From contig JAFTFT010000016.1 of assembly GCA_017458335.1 (NCBI GenBank), forward strand, positions 49,531 to 113,530: a stretch of DNA of 64,000 bases, written 5' to 3'. Position 1 is the first letter of the stretch. The number at the start of each line of letters is the position of its first letter. The position numbers and the translations under genes were made by a program. Below the pieces are notes generated by a model. That model made no database searches. It was not told where the DNA came from and saw nothing but the letters and a program-made list of their open reading frames with translations. This stretch comes from Oscillospiraceae bacterium. Its GTDB lineage: Bacteria > Bacillota > Clostridia > Oscillospirales > Oscillospiraceae. Shown here in pieces: positions 54,878 to 63,011 of this stretch.

Positions 54878-56002
54878 TCACTTTCCGAGCACCGCGAATT
54901 CGATGGCGTCGTATACATAGTCTTCCCGGGTATGCATGACGACCGCGTCCTTCGGATCCCAGAAGAGATTCACCAGCATGCCCGGTGTGATCAGCTCGCC
55001 GTGCGGATTCCGGTTTACCTGAACGGTTTTCCCGTTCGGCAGCTCTACGACGGTTTTGACGATGTTGCCGACATAGACGTGATCCCGGACAAAGCCCTTG
55101 AGCGTGAACCCCTCGCGGGAAACTGTCGAAATTTCAATATTTTCCGGACGGAGGCAGAGATAGACGATTTCATCATACTTGAATCCCTCGCCTTCGGCCA
55201 GAACATGCCCGTTCTCCATCATCAGGGTCAGGGTGCCCTTCGCTCCGGTCTCGCTGACGACGCTGGCTTCAAAAATATTCGATTCTCCAATGAAGTTTGC
55301 GACAAACTTGTTCTGCGGATGCTCATAGATCTCCCGCGGTGTGCCGATCTGCTCGAACCTGCCGTTGTTCATGACGATGATCCGGTCGCTCATGGTCAGC
55401 GCTTCTTCCTGATCGTGGGTCACGTAGACGAAGGTAATGCCGAGGTTCTTCTGAAGCGTCTTGAGCTCAAGCTGCATCTGCTTGCGCAGCTTCAGATCCA
55501 GCGCGCCCAGCGGCTCATCCAGCAGGAGAAGCTTCGGGTCGTTGGCGAGCGCTCTTGCGATGGCGACGCGTTGCTTCTGGCCGCCGGAGAGCTGGTTCGG
55601 CTTCCGCTTTCCCATCTTTCCGAGCTGGACCAGCTGCAGCATGGCATCCACCTTTTCACGGATCTCCGCCTTGCCGAGACGTTTTTCGACCAGACCGAAG
55701 GCCACGTTGTCGAAGACGTTCATGTTCGGGAAGAGGGCATAGTTCTGAAAGACCGTGTTGACGTTCCGCTTATACGGCGGCAGATTCGTCACGTCCCGGC
55801 CCTCCAGCTTCACGGTTCCTTCCGTCGGCGTCTCGAGCCCGGCGATGATGCGCAGGGTGGTCGTCTTTCCGCAGCCGGAAGGCCCCAGGAAGGTCAGAAA
55901 CTCTCCCTCATAGATCGACAGGTTGGTCGGCTTGAGAATCTGTACGCCGTCAAAATCCTTTGTGATGTTTTCAAGCTGTGCGATGACCTTGCCATTGCTC
56001 AT
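54878..56002 (-). CDS. potA: Spermidine/putrescine ABC transporter ATPase
   Basis: 374 residues. Walker A LGPSGCGKTTTLR near residue 37, signature [15 protein letters not shown] near 135, Walker B LLLLDEPLGALDLK near 157, switch His in VTHDQEEAL. A C-terminal TOBE-like domain (about 240-374) ends in FWDPKDAVVMH. AAGGAGG precedes the ATG, 21 bases after the PII-like gene stop. It energises PotB/PotC. Confidence 0.95.
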   Translation of the reverse strand: MSNGKVIAQLENITKDFDGVQILKPTNLSIYEGEFLTFLGPSGCGKTTTLRIIAGLETPTEGTVKLEGRDVTNLPPYKRNVNTVFQNYALFPNMNVFDNVAFGLVEKRLGKAEIREKVDAMLQLVQLGKMGKRKPNQLSGGQKQRVAIARALANDPKLLLLDEPLGALDLKLRKQMQLELKTLQKNLGITFVYVTHDQEEALTMSDRIIVMNNGRFEQIGTPREIYEHPQNKFVANFIGESNIFEASVVSETGAKGTLTLMMENGHVLAEGEGFKYDEIVYLCLRPENIEISTVSREGFTLKGFVRDHVYVGNIVKTVVELPNGKTVQVNRNPHGELITPGMLVNLFWDPKDAVVMHTREDYVYDAIEFAVLGK

Positions 56003-56023
56003 GACATGTGGCCTCCTTATGGA

Positions 56024-56362
56024 TTATAGGACGTTTTTCCCGTGCTCTCCGGTGCGGATGCGTACCACATCCTCCACATTGGAAATGAAGATCTTGCCGT
56101 CGCCCACGGTACCGGTGGAGAGTTTGGCGATGATCTCCGCCAGAATCTCATCGAGATCCTCGTCCCAGACCACCGTCATGACATAGAGGCGGGGGAGAAG
56201 GTTGATTTCGATCCCAAGCTTCTCAAACTCCTCGCTGTTGCCCTTCTGGTGGCCGCAGCCCATCGCGGACATGACGGTCAGACCGCTGTATTCATACTTG
56301 GTCAGGATGCCCTTGAGAAGCGCAAGCTTTTCGGTGCGAATGATCAGTTCGATTTTTTTCAT
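56024..56362 (-). CDS. PII-family (GlnB-like) regulatory protein, first gene of the pot operon
   Basis: 112 residues, family length, from ATG 56362 with AAGGAGGAATC upstream. Conserved: N-terminus KKIELIIRTEKL, the T-loop base GCGHQKG near residue 37, the B-loop ATP site TGTVGDGKIFI near 83-93, and the C-loop RIRTGEHGKN at the end. The T-loop tip reads SEEFEKLGIEIN and lacks the Tyr51 that is uridylylated in enteric GlnB, so control by uridylylation is unlikely. It lies only 21 bases before potA, so it may regulate polyamine import through direct contact (inference). Confidence 0.88.
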   Translation of the reverse strand: MKKIELIIRTEKLALLKGILTKYEYSGLTVMSAMGCGHQKGNSEEFEKLGIEINLLPRLYVMTVVWDEDLDEILAEIIAKLSTGTVGDGKIFISNVEDVVRIRTGEHGKNVL

Positions 56363-56381
56363 GTTGATTGATTCCTCCTTG

Positions 56382-56423
56382 AAAATAAAGAAAATGCAGG
56401 TAGGTGCAAACACTACCTGCATT
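56382..56423 (-). promoter_or_regulatory. Leader hairpin with T-rich tail before the PII-like gene
   Basis: Minus strand AATGCAGGTAG - tgtttgcac - CTACCTGCATT, then TTCTTTATTTTC and the ribosome site. The stem lies at or just after the predicted start point, so it could act as an attenuator or as a protective 5' stem. Confidence 0.6.
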
Positions 56424-56428
56424 GTTCC

Positions 56429-56458
56429 ATCGTATAGATCTTATGACGAACAGGTCAA
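56429..56458 (-). promoter_or_regulatory. Candidate promoter of the PII-pot operon
   Basis: Minus strand TTGACC (56458-56453), 18 bases, TACGAT (56434-56429); TATACG two bases upstream is an alternative -10 with 16-base spacing. The -10 box is weak. Confidence 0.5.
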
Positions 56459-56674
56459 GACCATTGCCAATCAGATTATTGATCGTTTCACAAGTTAGGC
56501 GTGTCTGTTTGTTCTGGACACTGGTTTATAGTAACCAACTTATAAAATTTGAGCTCTTAACTCAATCAATAATGCAGCAGCGCTGCGCGTCGGCATTGGA
56601 CCCGGCTGTCCGTATGGCCTCAAACCCCGAAGGGTGGTCCGATATTATTTTCTGATCTCAGATTTCGATCGATT
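56459..56674. other. Intergenic region between the pot and opp operons, no gene seen
   Basis: AT-rich, without a supported reading frame. A GGCATTGGACC / GGTGGTCC-like partial symmetry is too weak to call. No clear terminator for the opp operon was found here. Confidence 0.5.
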
Positions 56675-57511
56675 TTATCCTTTCTGCGTGAAAATGTCAA
56701 GCCTTTTTTGTTCGGGTCTTTCCCCGGAACCGGGAAGATGATTCCGTGACGGAATCGCGTCGATGAGATGCTGCGTGTATGGATGCTGCGGATTCGTGTA
56801 CACCTGTTCGGTATCGCCGTTTTCCACCAGCACACCGCGCTGCATGACCGCGACCCTGCCGCAGAGTTTTCGCACCACTTTGAGGTTGTGGGAGATGAAG
56901 AGCATCGAGATCCCAAGCTCCCTGTTGAGCCGTTTGAGCAGTTCCAGGATCTGTGCCTGTATCGTGACGTCCAACGCAGTCGTCGGCTCGTCAAGCAGCA
57001 GCAGACTCGGCTCGATGACGATGGCCGACGCGATCATGACCCTCTGCAGCATGCCGCCGGAGAGCTCGTGAGGATAGGAGCGGTAAACCTTTTCCACGTC
57101 GTTCAGCTCTACCGATTCCATGGCCTGCAGCGCTTTCTCTCTTCGTTCTTTCGCGCTCAGGTTTGTGTGGATGCGCAGTACTTCTCCGACCTGTTCACCG
57201 ATTTTCATCAGCGGGTCCATGGAACTCATTGGCTCCTGAAACACCACGCCGATCTCCCGTCCGTGCAGCTTTCGGAGCAGGCTGCGGTCTGCGTGCAGAA
57301 GATCCTGCCCGTTCAGCAGAATATCTCCGGAATAGGTGCACTGTTTTCGGGGCAGAAGACCGGCGATGCTCATGGCGGTGACGGTCTTGCCGCTGCCGGA
57401 TTCCCCGACCAGGCCGAGAATCTCGCCGTCTGCAATGCGGAAGCTGATGCCGCCGACGGCATCCCGGTCCCGGTTATGGAAGCGTACGTGCAGATCTTTT
57501 ACTTCCAGCAT
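56675..57511 (-). CDS. Oligopeptide/dipeptide ABC transporter ATPase (OppD/DppD type)
   Basis: 278 residues, somewhat short for OppD (about 320) because the C-terminal oligopeptide extension is abbreviated. Walker A LVGESGSGKTVTAM near residue 35, Q-loop GVVFQEPMSSMDPLM near 90, signature LSGGMLQRVMIASAI near 147, Walker B LLLLDEPTTALDVT, switch His in ISHNLKV. The FQEPMSSMDP segment marks the OppD branch. It is the final gene of the operon; no OppF gene follows. It may pair with the orphan OppF at 44948-45793. Confidence 0.9.
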   Translation of the reverse strand: MLEVKDLHVRFHNRDRDAVGGISFRIADGEILGLVGESGSGKTVTAMSIAGLLPRKQCTYSGDILLNGQDLLHADRSLLRKLHGREIGVVFQEPMSSMDPLMKIGEQVGEVLRIHTNLSAKERREKALQAMESVELNDVEKVYRSYPHELSGGMLQRVMIASAIVIEPSLLLLDEPTTALDVTIQAQILELLKRLNRELGISMLFISHNLKVVRKLCGRVAVMQRGVLVENGDTEQVYTNPQHPYTQHLIDAIPSRNHLPGSGERPEQKRLDIFTQKG

Positions 57512-57513
57512 TG

Positions 57514-58326
57514 TCAGGCCACCTCCCGATCCTGCGCCTGCAGGCCTTCGCCGATCAGCCCGACGCCGAAGACCAGGAGCACGATGGTGAGTCCTGTACT
57601 GAGTGCGTACCAGGGCCCGGCCTTCAGCATGCTCTGTGCCTCTGAGAGCATATAACCGAGGGACGCGTCGGGCGGTGTGACGCCGATGCCGAGAAAGCTC
57701 ATGCTCGCCTCGGCCAGCACCGCGTTGTTAAAACCGATGGTAAACGCCGGCAACAGCGTACGTACGGTGTTGGGCAACAGATGCACAAAGAGAATGCGCG
57801 CATTCCCGGCACCCATGAGCCTTGCCTCGGTGACAAAGTTCCTCCCGCGCAGGGAAGCAAATTCCGCCCGCATGACACGGGCAAAACTCGGAATGAACAC
57901 CAGCCCCAGCGCCAGAATCACGCTGTATTTTTTCCCCGGTCCCACAAGGCTCACGATAAGCAGCGCCAGCAGAAAGCTGGGAAACGCCGTCAATGCGTCG
58001 TTGAGCCGCATCAGCGCCTCGTCGACCCAGCCACCGAAATAACCCGTGACAGCTCCGACAAGGGTTCCGACCACGGCGCCGATGGATACGGTGGACAGGG
58101 CGATGGCAAGGGTGGTCCCGGAGCCTTTGAGGACGCGGCTGAAGATGTCGCGGCCGAAGTTGTCCGTGCCGAAGAGATGTGCCGCGCTGGGTGGCTGAAA
58201 CCGGCCGTACTTCATGTCGGTGGGGGAATAGGGGGTCCAGAAGATCCCGACCAGGATAACGGCCAGCATGAGACCGGTGATCACGAGGCCGGCTGTCAGA
58301 TACGGGTTCATCCGACGCTTCTTCAT
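57514..58326 (-). CDS. Peptide ABC transporter permease (OppC/DppC type)
   Basis: 270 residues, six helices. N-terminus YLTAGLVITGLMLAVILVGIFWTPYSPTDM; GTDNFGRDIFSRVLKGSG near residue 55 is the DppC signature; coupling motif EARLMGAGNARILFVHLLP near 172. GVTPPDASLGYMLSEAQSML near 218. Starts overlapping OppB stop (ATGA) and ends two bases before oppD. Confidence 0.94.
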   Translation of the reverse strand: MKKRRMNPYLTAGLVITGLMLAVILVGIFWTPYSPTDMKYGRFQPPSAAHLFGTDNFGRDIFSRVLKGSGTTLAIALSTVSIGAVVGTLVGAVTGYFGGWVDEALMRLNDALTAFPSFLLALLIVSLVGPGKKYSVILALGLVFIPSFARVMRAEFASLRGRNFVTEARLMGAGNARILFVHLLPNTVRTLLPAFTIGFNNAVLAEASMSFLGIGVTPPDASLGYMLSEAQSMLKAGPWYALSTGLTIVLLVFGVGLIGEGLQAQDREVA

Positions 58327-59306
58327 GCCGCACCCCCGATCCGGCGACGGCCCGTGCTCAGGCGAAGTCTCGGGTCAATCCCCTGACTGATGAGATCTGC
58401 GGCGGTCCCGGCAAGCACAACCCAGAACGCCAGAATCACCACGATTGCCGACACCACCGGATAATCCCGATGCGAGATGCTGGTTACGAGGAAACGTCCC
58501 AGTCCCGGAATGCCCAGCACCTGCTCGACCACGATCCCCGCGCCGACCAGCTCAGCCAGTGTCTGACCGAGGAAGGTGACGACAGAGACCAGGGAATTCT
58601 TGAGGACGTGCCGGGTCAGAACAGCGGCCCGGTCGTTGCCGCGGCTGATGGCGGTGCGGACATATGCCTTGTTCATCTCCGAGATTACCGTCGCGCGCAT
58701 CATGCGCACCGTCATGGCGATCCGTGGAATGCTGAGGCAGACCGCACCGAAGAACAGGTGCCGCAGCGACCCCGAAAAGTCATTCCGCAGCCCGGGAAAA
58801 TCTCCCGGAGTAAATACTTTTAACACGATCCCGAAGCCCCAGGATACCAGAATTCCGGTGAAGAAGGGCGGCAGCGCCATGCACAGCTGGTTCAGCACGG
58901 TTCGCGGCCAGCCCGCAAAAGTGCCCGTGAACCGGTAGGAGAATACTCCGAGAGGGATTGAGATGACAGTGATCAGCACAAAGCTTATCAGGCTCAGTAA
59001 GAGTGTGAGCTCCAGCTTCCCGCTGATCAGGCCCCACACAGGCTGCCGGTAGCTGTACGAGATCCCCAGATCTCCGGAAAAGAACCCGCCCAGCCACCGG
59101 AAATACCGCTCTGTGAAAGGCCTGTCCAGCCTCATCTCGTGCCGCAGCGCCTGCACCTGTTCCTCCGTGGCCTCGGTCCCCAGCATGGTCCGGGCCGGGT
59201 CGCCGCTAACGAGCTCAAACGCCAGATACGTCAGCAGCGACACCAGCAGCATCGTGACCAGAAGCAGAAACACGCGCCGCAGAATGTAACGCAGCGCAGC
59301 CGTCAT
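58323..59306 (-). CDS. Peptide ABC transporter permease (OppB/DppB type)
   Basis: 327 residues, six helices. N-terminus LRYILRRVFLLLVTMLLVSLLTY; GDPARTMLGTEATEEQV near residue 38; LDRPFTERYFRWLGGFFSGDLGISY near 58-82 is the DppB family motif; coupling region AYVRTAISRGNDRAAVLTRHVL near 215; PGLGRFLVTSISHRDYPVV near 268. Overlaps the receptor gene stop by four bases. Confidence 0.94.
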   Translation of the reverse strand: MTAALRYILRRVFLLLVTMLLVSLLTYLAFELVSGDPARTMLGTEATEEQVQALRHEMRLDRPFTERYFRWLGGFFSGDLGISYSYRQPVWGLISGKLELTLLLSLISFVLITVISIPLGVFSYRFTGTFAGWPRTVLNQLCMALPPFFTGILVSWGFGIVLKVFTPGDFPGLRNDFSGSLRHLFFGAVCLSIPRIAMTVRMMRATVISEMNKAYVRTAISRGNDRAAVLTRHVLKNSLVSVVTFLGQTLAELVGAGIVVEQVLGIPGLGRFLVTSISHRDYPVVSAIVVILAFWVVLAGTAADLISQGIDPRLRLSTGRRRIGGAA

Positions 59307-60916
59307 GCGGTCCAGCCGAGCGTAGACACGTCCAGCACGTACAGCGGATAGAAGGTGAGCCCGTCAAGACCCTTCCGTACCGCTACCAGGTCTGCCATAT
59401 CCTGCAGATACACGTTGGCCGCGTTCTCGGTGAGGTTCCGCTCAAGCTGCCGGTAGAGTTCGGTCTGCTCCGCGTCATCCGCCGTGCGCAGCGCCTTTGC
59501 GAGAATCTCGTCGTACTCCTCATTGGAGTAGTTGGTAAAGTTGTTGCTCACCTCTGTGCCAAAACGCTCCAGGAGCTTACGTGCGGTCAGGTTGTCGCTG
59601 GTCAGGCCCGTCACCGTGCTCTGGAACTTCCGGTTGGAGTAAACCTCCTCAAGCCAGGTGCCCCAGTCCACGGGCTGAACCGTGGCCTTGACTCCCACTT
59701 CCCGAAGCAGCTCCACAAGCACTGTGGCAGTGTTCACATGCGGCGTATAGTTTGACGGCACCGTAATCGTCATCTCAAACCCATCCGGATATCCCGCCTC
59801 TGCAAGCAGCGCTTTGGCCTTTTCCGGGTCCGGGGTATAATAGTCCGTCAGGGACTCATCATAGTACTTGCTGAAGGATGGGAACATGCTGGTCCCCAGG
59901 GGAATCCCATATCCGTCGAATGCCAGGTCAATGACCGCCTGCTTATCCACGGCCCAGCAGAGTGCCTGCCGCACCCGGACATCGTCGAACGGCTTCTCCG
60001 CGTTGTTGAGATAGAGCGCCTGTACCAGGTTCATGCTGCCCTCGGCGATGTTGAACTCATCCTGGTCCAGCTGTACGGTCTGGTCGCTGCTGAGATGCGC
60101 CACCAGATCCAGCGCGCCGCTCTGCAGCCCAAGCACCAGACCGTCCGCGCTCTCGAGAATTTTAAAAGTGACCTTATCCAACCTGCCCGGCGTGCCCCAG
60201 TAGTCCGGAAAACGTTCCAGCACCAGGCTGTCCTGTACGGTCCTGGAGACAAAGCGGTAAGGCCCCGTGCCGACCGGCGAGGTTTCCTGTTTGTCATAAT
60301 CCGCCGGAAGAATGTACGCGTTCATCACCGCCGCGAGGAACTCATTGCTGGGCTCGGAAAGCGTGATGGTGAGTACGTTCCCGTCTGCGCTGAGGCTGTC
60401 TATGACGCTGAGTGCCGCCAGCTGAGCCGCGGTGTCCTCGCCCTTCCATCTGCGTTCCACGGAGTAGAGAACATCTTCCATCTCCACCGGATCGCCGTTA
60501 TGGAACTTTACGCCGTCGCGCAGGGTAAACATATAATTCAGCCCATCCTCGGACTTGACCACTTCCGATGCTACCGCGGGCACAATATCTCCATCCGAGT
60601 TCGGCTTGACCAGTCCCTCAAATACGTTGAACAGAACTTCCTTGGTTCCTGCCGCGGTCATATAATCGGGGTCAAGACTGTCAAAATCCTGCGCGATGCC
60701 GATGCTGATCTCATTGGCTGCCGCCCGGGGACTTGCTGCTGCCGTGGCCTCATCCGCTTCCGGCGCGGTCTCAGCGGCGTTTCCCGCGGGAGCTTCCGAA
60801 GGCGCCGCGGAGGGTGCGGGTGTTGCGGAAGGTGCGGGCGTTGCGGCGGGTGCGCCTCCGCAGCCTGCCAGAAGCAGGGCGAGCACAAGGGTGAGTGCCA
60901 GAATCGTTTTCTTCAT
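59303..60916 (-). CDS. Peptide ABC transporter substrate-binding lipoprotein (OppA/DppA type)
   Basis: 537 residues. Lipobox LLLAGC near residue 18, followed by a long Ala/Pro/Ser/Glu linker (to about 68) that would tether the receptor to the membrane. Family 5 binding fold: ISIGIAQDFDSLDPDY near 73, FTLRDGVKFHNGDPVEMEDVLYS near 130, VGTGPYRFVSR near 215, and VRQALCWAVDKQAVIDLAFDGYG near 310. First gene of the operon. The peptide or other ligand is unknown. Confidence 0.93.
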   Translation of the reverse strand: MKKTILALTLVLALLLAGCGGAPAATPAPSATPAPSAAPSEAPAGNAAETAPEADEATAAASPRAAANEISIGIAQDFDSLDPDYMTAAGTKEVLFNVFEGLVKPNSDGDIVPAVASEVVKSEDGLNYMFTLRDGVKFHNGDPVEMEDVLYSVERRWKGEDTAAQLAALSVIDSLSADGNVLTITLSEPSNEFLAAVMNAYILPADYDKQETSPVGTGPYRFVSRTVQDSLVLERFPDYWGTPGRLDKVTFKILESADGLVLGLQSGALDLVAHLSSDQTVQLDQDEFNIAEGSMNLVQALYLNNAEKPFDDVRVRQALCWAVDKQAVIDLAFDGYGIPLGTSMFPSFSKYYDESLTDYYTPDPEKAKALLAEAGYPDGFEMTITVPSNYTPHVNTATVLVELLREVGVKATVQPVDWGTWLEEVYSNRKFQSTVTGLTSDNLTARKLLERFGTEVSNNFTNYSNEEYDEILAKALRTADDAEQTELYRQLERNLTENAANVYLQDMADLVAVRKGLDGLTFYPLYVLDVSTLGWTA

Positions 60917-61222
60917 TGTTTTCTCCTTTCATCACTGCCCGGAATTCCCGGGTCAATGTGCGGTGTCGTTACCGGACACCTTGGACCTGAACTGCCTTTG
61001 GAACACCGCATTTGATCGGCGGCGCCAAACCGGAGGTATTATACACGAATCCTGATGATATCGCAAGCTGTTTGCGTATGGATTTTTCATCCGCGGAATC
61101 ACTGTTTTGACCGCTGCGCATCCAACCATGCTCCCGGCTGTCCCCTGCGGTATTACCCGGCTTTCCCATTGCACATTGTCTGTCCTCTGTGTTACAATAT
61201 CTTTCATCAGGAAAGAAGAAAG
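60917..61222. other. Divergent intergenic region between oppA and rlmD
   Basis: 306 bases carrying the oppA ribosome site (AAAGGAGAAAAC on the minus strand) and, on the + strand, TTGCAC (61169-61174), 18 bases, TACAAT (61193-61198), a candidate promoter for the methyltransferase. No gene is supported inside. Confidence 0.6.
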
Positions 61223-62389
61223 GTGGTGTTCCCTCTGAGCGGGAAGGAACCCTGTCCGGTTTATAAAAAGTGCGGCGGCTGTCAGCTTCAGAGAATGACG
61301 TATGAAGAGCAGCTTCACCATAAGCAGCTTCGTGAGATCCGCCTTCTGGGCCGCTTCGGTCATGTGGAGGAGATCATCGGCATGCAGAACCCGACCCATT
61401 ACCGGAACAAGGTCACGGCGGCTTTTGCCCTGGATGCGAGGCGGAAGATCGTCTCCGGCGTGTATCAGTCCAGCAGTCACCGGGTGGTTCCGGTCGACAG
61501 CTGCATGATTGAGGATGCAACGGCAGATGCGATCATCGTGGATATTCGGCGGATGCTGCCGGAATTTAAGATCCCCGTCTATGACGAGAGGAATTCCACC
61601 GGCTGGCTGCGCCATGTCCTGATACGCCGTGGTTTCGCGACGGGCCAGGTGATGGTGGTCCTGGTGGCTGCGTCCCCGATCTTCCCGACGCAGAAGCCAT
61701 TTGCACGAAAGCTGAAGGAACTTCACCCGGAGATCACCACTCTTGTGCTGAACATCAATGACCGCTTCGGTCCGGTGGTGCTCGGCCAGAAACAGAAGGT
61801 ACTGCTGGGGGACGGGTATATCGAGGATGTGCTCTGCGGCAAACGGTTCCGAATCTCCCCGAGCTCCTTTTATCAGATCAATCCCGTCCAGACCGAACGC
61901 CTCTACCGGATTGCGGTGGACTTTGCGGACCTGCAGGGTGACGAAACCGTCCTTGACGCCTACTCCGGCATCGGCACCATCGGCATTACCGCGAGCGACC
62001 GGGCAAAGCAGGTGATCGGGGTGGAGCTGAACCGGGACGCGGTGGCCGACGCCATCGTGAACGCCCGTCTAAACGGCCTGAAGAACTGCTGGTTCACCGC
62101 CGGAGACGCGGGGGAATACATGCAGCGGATGGCGGAAGACGGCATGCGCCCGGACGTGGTCTTTATGGATCCGCCGAGGGCAGGGAGTGACCGGAAGTTT
62201 CTGGCCTCTCTCCTGAAGACGGAACCGAAGCGGATTGTCTACATCTCCTGCGATCCGGAGACAATGGCCCGTGATCTCGGTATCCTGACGGAGCAGAAAC
62301 ACTATGAGGTGAGAAAGATCCAGCCCGTGGACATGTTCCCATTTACAGAGCACGTTGAGACAGTCGTGTTGATGTCAAAGGTAAAATAG
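61223..62389 (+). CDS. rlmD: 23S rRNA (uracil-5-)-methyltransferase, RlmD/RumA type, without TRAM domain
   Basis: 388 residues from GTG 61223 (GTG 61226 equally possible). The Fe-S cluster site CPVYKKCGGCQLQ lies near residue 12 with a fourth Cys in VDSCMIED near 93. SAM-binding region VLDAYSGIGTIGITASDR near residue 242; VFMDPPRAGSDRK near 312; catalytic Cys in VYISCDPETMARDL near 338. The usual N-terminal TRAM domain is absent, so the protein starts directly with the cluster. In Firmicutes such enzymes methylate U1939 and/or U747; the target here is not known. Confidence 0.9.
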   Translation: MVFPLSGKEPCPVYKKCGGCQLQRMTYEEQLHHKQLREIRLLGRFGHVEEIIGMQNPTHYRNKVTAAFALDARRKIVSGVYQSSSHRVVPVDSCMIEDATADAIIVDIRRMLPEFKIPVYDERNSTGWLRHVLIRRGFATGQVMVVLVAASPIFPTQKPFARKLKELHPEITTLVLNINDRFGPVVLGQKQKVLLGDGYIEDVLCGKRFRISPSSFYQINPVQTERLYRIAVDFADLQGDETVLDAYSGIGTIGITASDRAKQVIGVELNRDAVADAIVNARLNGLKNCWFTAGDAGEYMQRMAEDGMRPDVVFMDPPRAGSDRKFLASLLKTEPKRIVYISCDPETMARDLGILTEQKHYEVRKIQPVDMFPFTEHVETVVLMSKVK

Positions 62390-62424
62390 GGATAGCCGTC
62401 AAAAGGCTTGAAATAAAGGGTTTT

Positions 62425-62474
62425 AAGACCAAAGGTAGCATTTTTGAGTGCTGCTTTTGGTCTTTCTTTTTCTT
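62425..62474 (+). terminator. Terminator of the rRNA methyltransferase gene
   Basis: AAGACCAAAGGTAGCA pairs with TGCTGCTTTTGGTCTT around a short loop, followed by TCTTTTTCTT. Confidence 0.85.
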
Positions 62475-62510
62475 GTCGGTGGAAACCTATCGAAAGGCTG
62501 AAAATGGTAG

Positions 62511-62630
62511 GGTTGTGGCTACACTTTTGATATAGGGGTAGGTTGTGAATACACTATTGTTAAAGGGGTAGGTTGTAGAAACACTATGGTTAAAGGCATA
62601 GGTTGTGGAAACACTATGGATAAAACTATA
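62511..62630. repeat. Four tandem 30-base repeats
   Basis: Units start at 62511, 62541, 62571 and 62601, each beginning GGTTGT and containing ACACTATxGxTAAAGG-like text; spacing is exactly 30 bases. A degenerate piece (GGAAACCTATCGAAAGG) at 62481 may be a fifth copy. No spacers are present, so it is not CRISPR. Repeated terminal motifs of this kind occur at ends of IS21-type elements, and the array abuts a broken methyltransferase gene, so it may be an insertion-sequence end (inference). Confidence 0.75.
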
Positions 62631-62655
62631 ACGGCGGCTTTTCAATGCTTATCGG

Positions 62656-62787
62656 CTATAATGTATAAGTACAAACAGCCAGTTTGCTTGTATCTGAATA
62701 CCCTATGCTCTTGAGTCCAGCTTTTTCTATGTCAAGACGTCCACCACCGATACCAGAGCATAAATCTAAAAAAGTCTTAATTTGCAT
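62656..62787 (-). pseudogene. Truncated DNA (cytosine-5-)-methyltransferase, N-terminal 43 codons
   Basis: Starting at ATG 62787 with AAAGGA upstream, the minus strand encodes 43 residues that begin MQIKTFLDLCSGIGGGRL, the SAM-binding motif I of C5 cytosine methyltransferases, and continue GLKSIGYSDTSKLAVCTY. The similarity ends there and a stop follows at 62656. Motif IV (Pro-Cys) and the target-recognition domain are missing. It lies five bases after the stop of the XRE gene, so the pair was once a restriction-modification-type regulator-methyltransferase operon. Confidence 0.82.
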
Positions 62788-62791
62788 TGTC

Positions 62792-62995
62792 TCAATCCTT
62801 TATTGTTTCCATGATGTCTTCTAACCTACAATCCATAGCTTCGCAGATTTTGAGAAGAACATCTGTTGTGATGTTGGCACCTTTACCGAGTTTGGCAATG
62901 GAAGCTGCACTAATTCCGGCAGCCTCCTTAAGGTCATTTCTGTTCATTTCTTTGTCTATTAACATTTTCCATAATTTATTGTAACTGATTCGCAT
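62792..62995 (-). CDS. Small XRE-family HTH regulator
   Basis: 67 residues from ATG 62995 (GGAGG six bases upstream). Almost the whole protein is a Cro/C1-type HTH: ISYNKLWKMLIDKEMNRNDL, then KEAAGISAASIAKLGKGANI and VLLKICEAMDCRLEDIME. Small proteins of this exact type precede C5 methyltransferase genes and act as controller proteins. Here the partner is truncated. Confidence 0.88.
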   Translation of the reverse strand: MRISYNKLWKMLIDKEMNRNDLKEAAGISAASIAKLGKGANITTDVLLKICEAMDCRLEDIMETIKD

Positions 62996-63011
62996 AATCA
63001 ACCTCCTTGCT

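Noticed and set aside
53191-54939. 582-codon open frame on the plus strand opposite potC and potB
   Set aside because: Antisense of two well-supported permease genes, with shadow-type composition.
62511-62630. Possible CRISPR array
   Set aside because: The 30-base units are directly adjacent with no spacers between them and diverge from one another.
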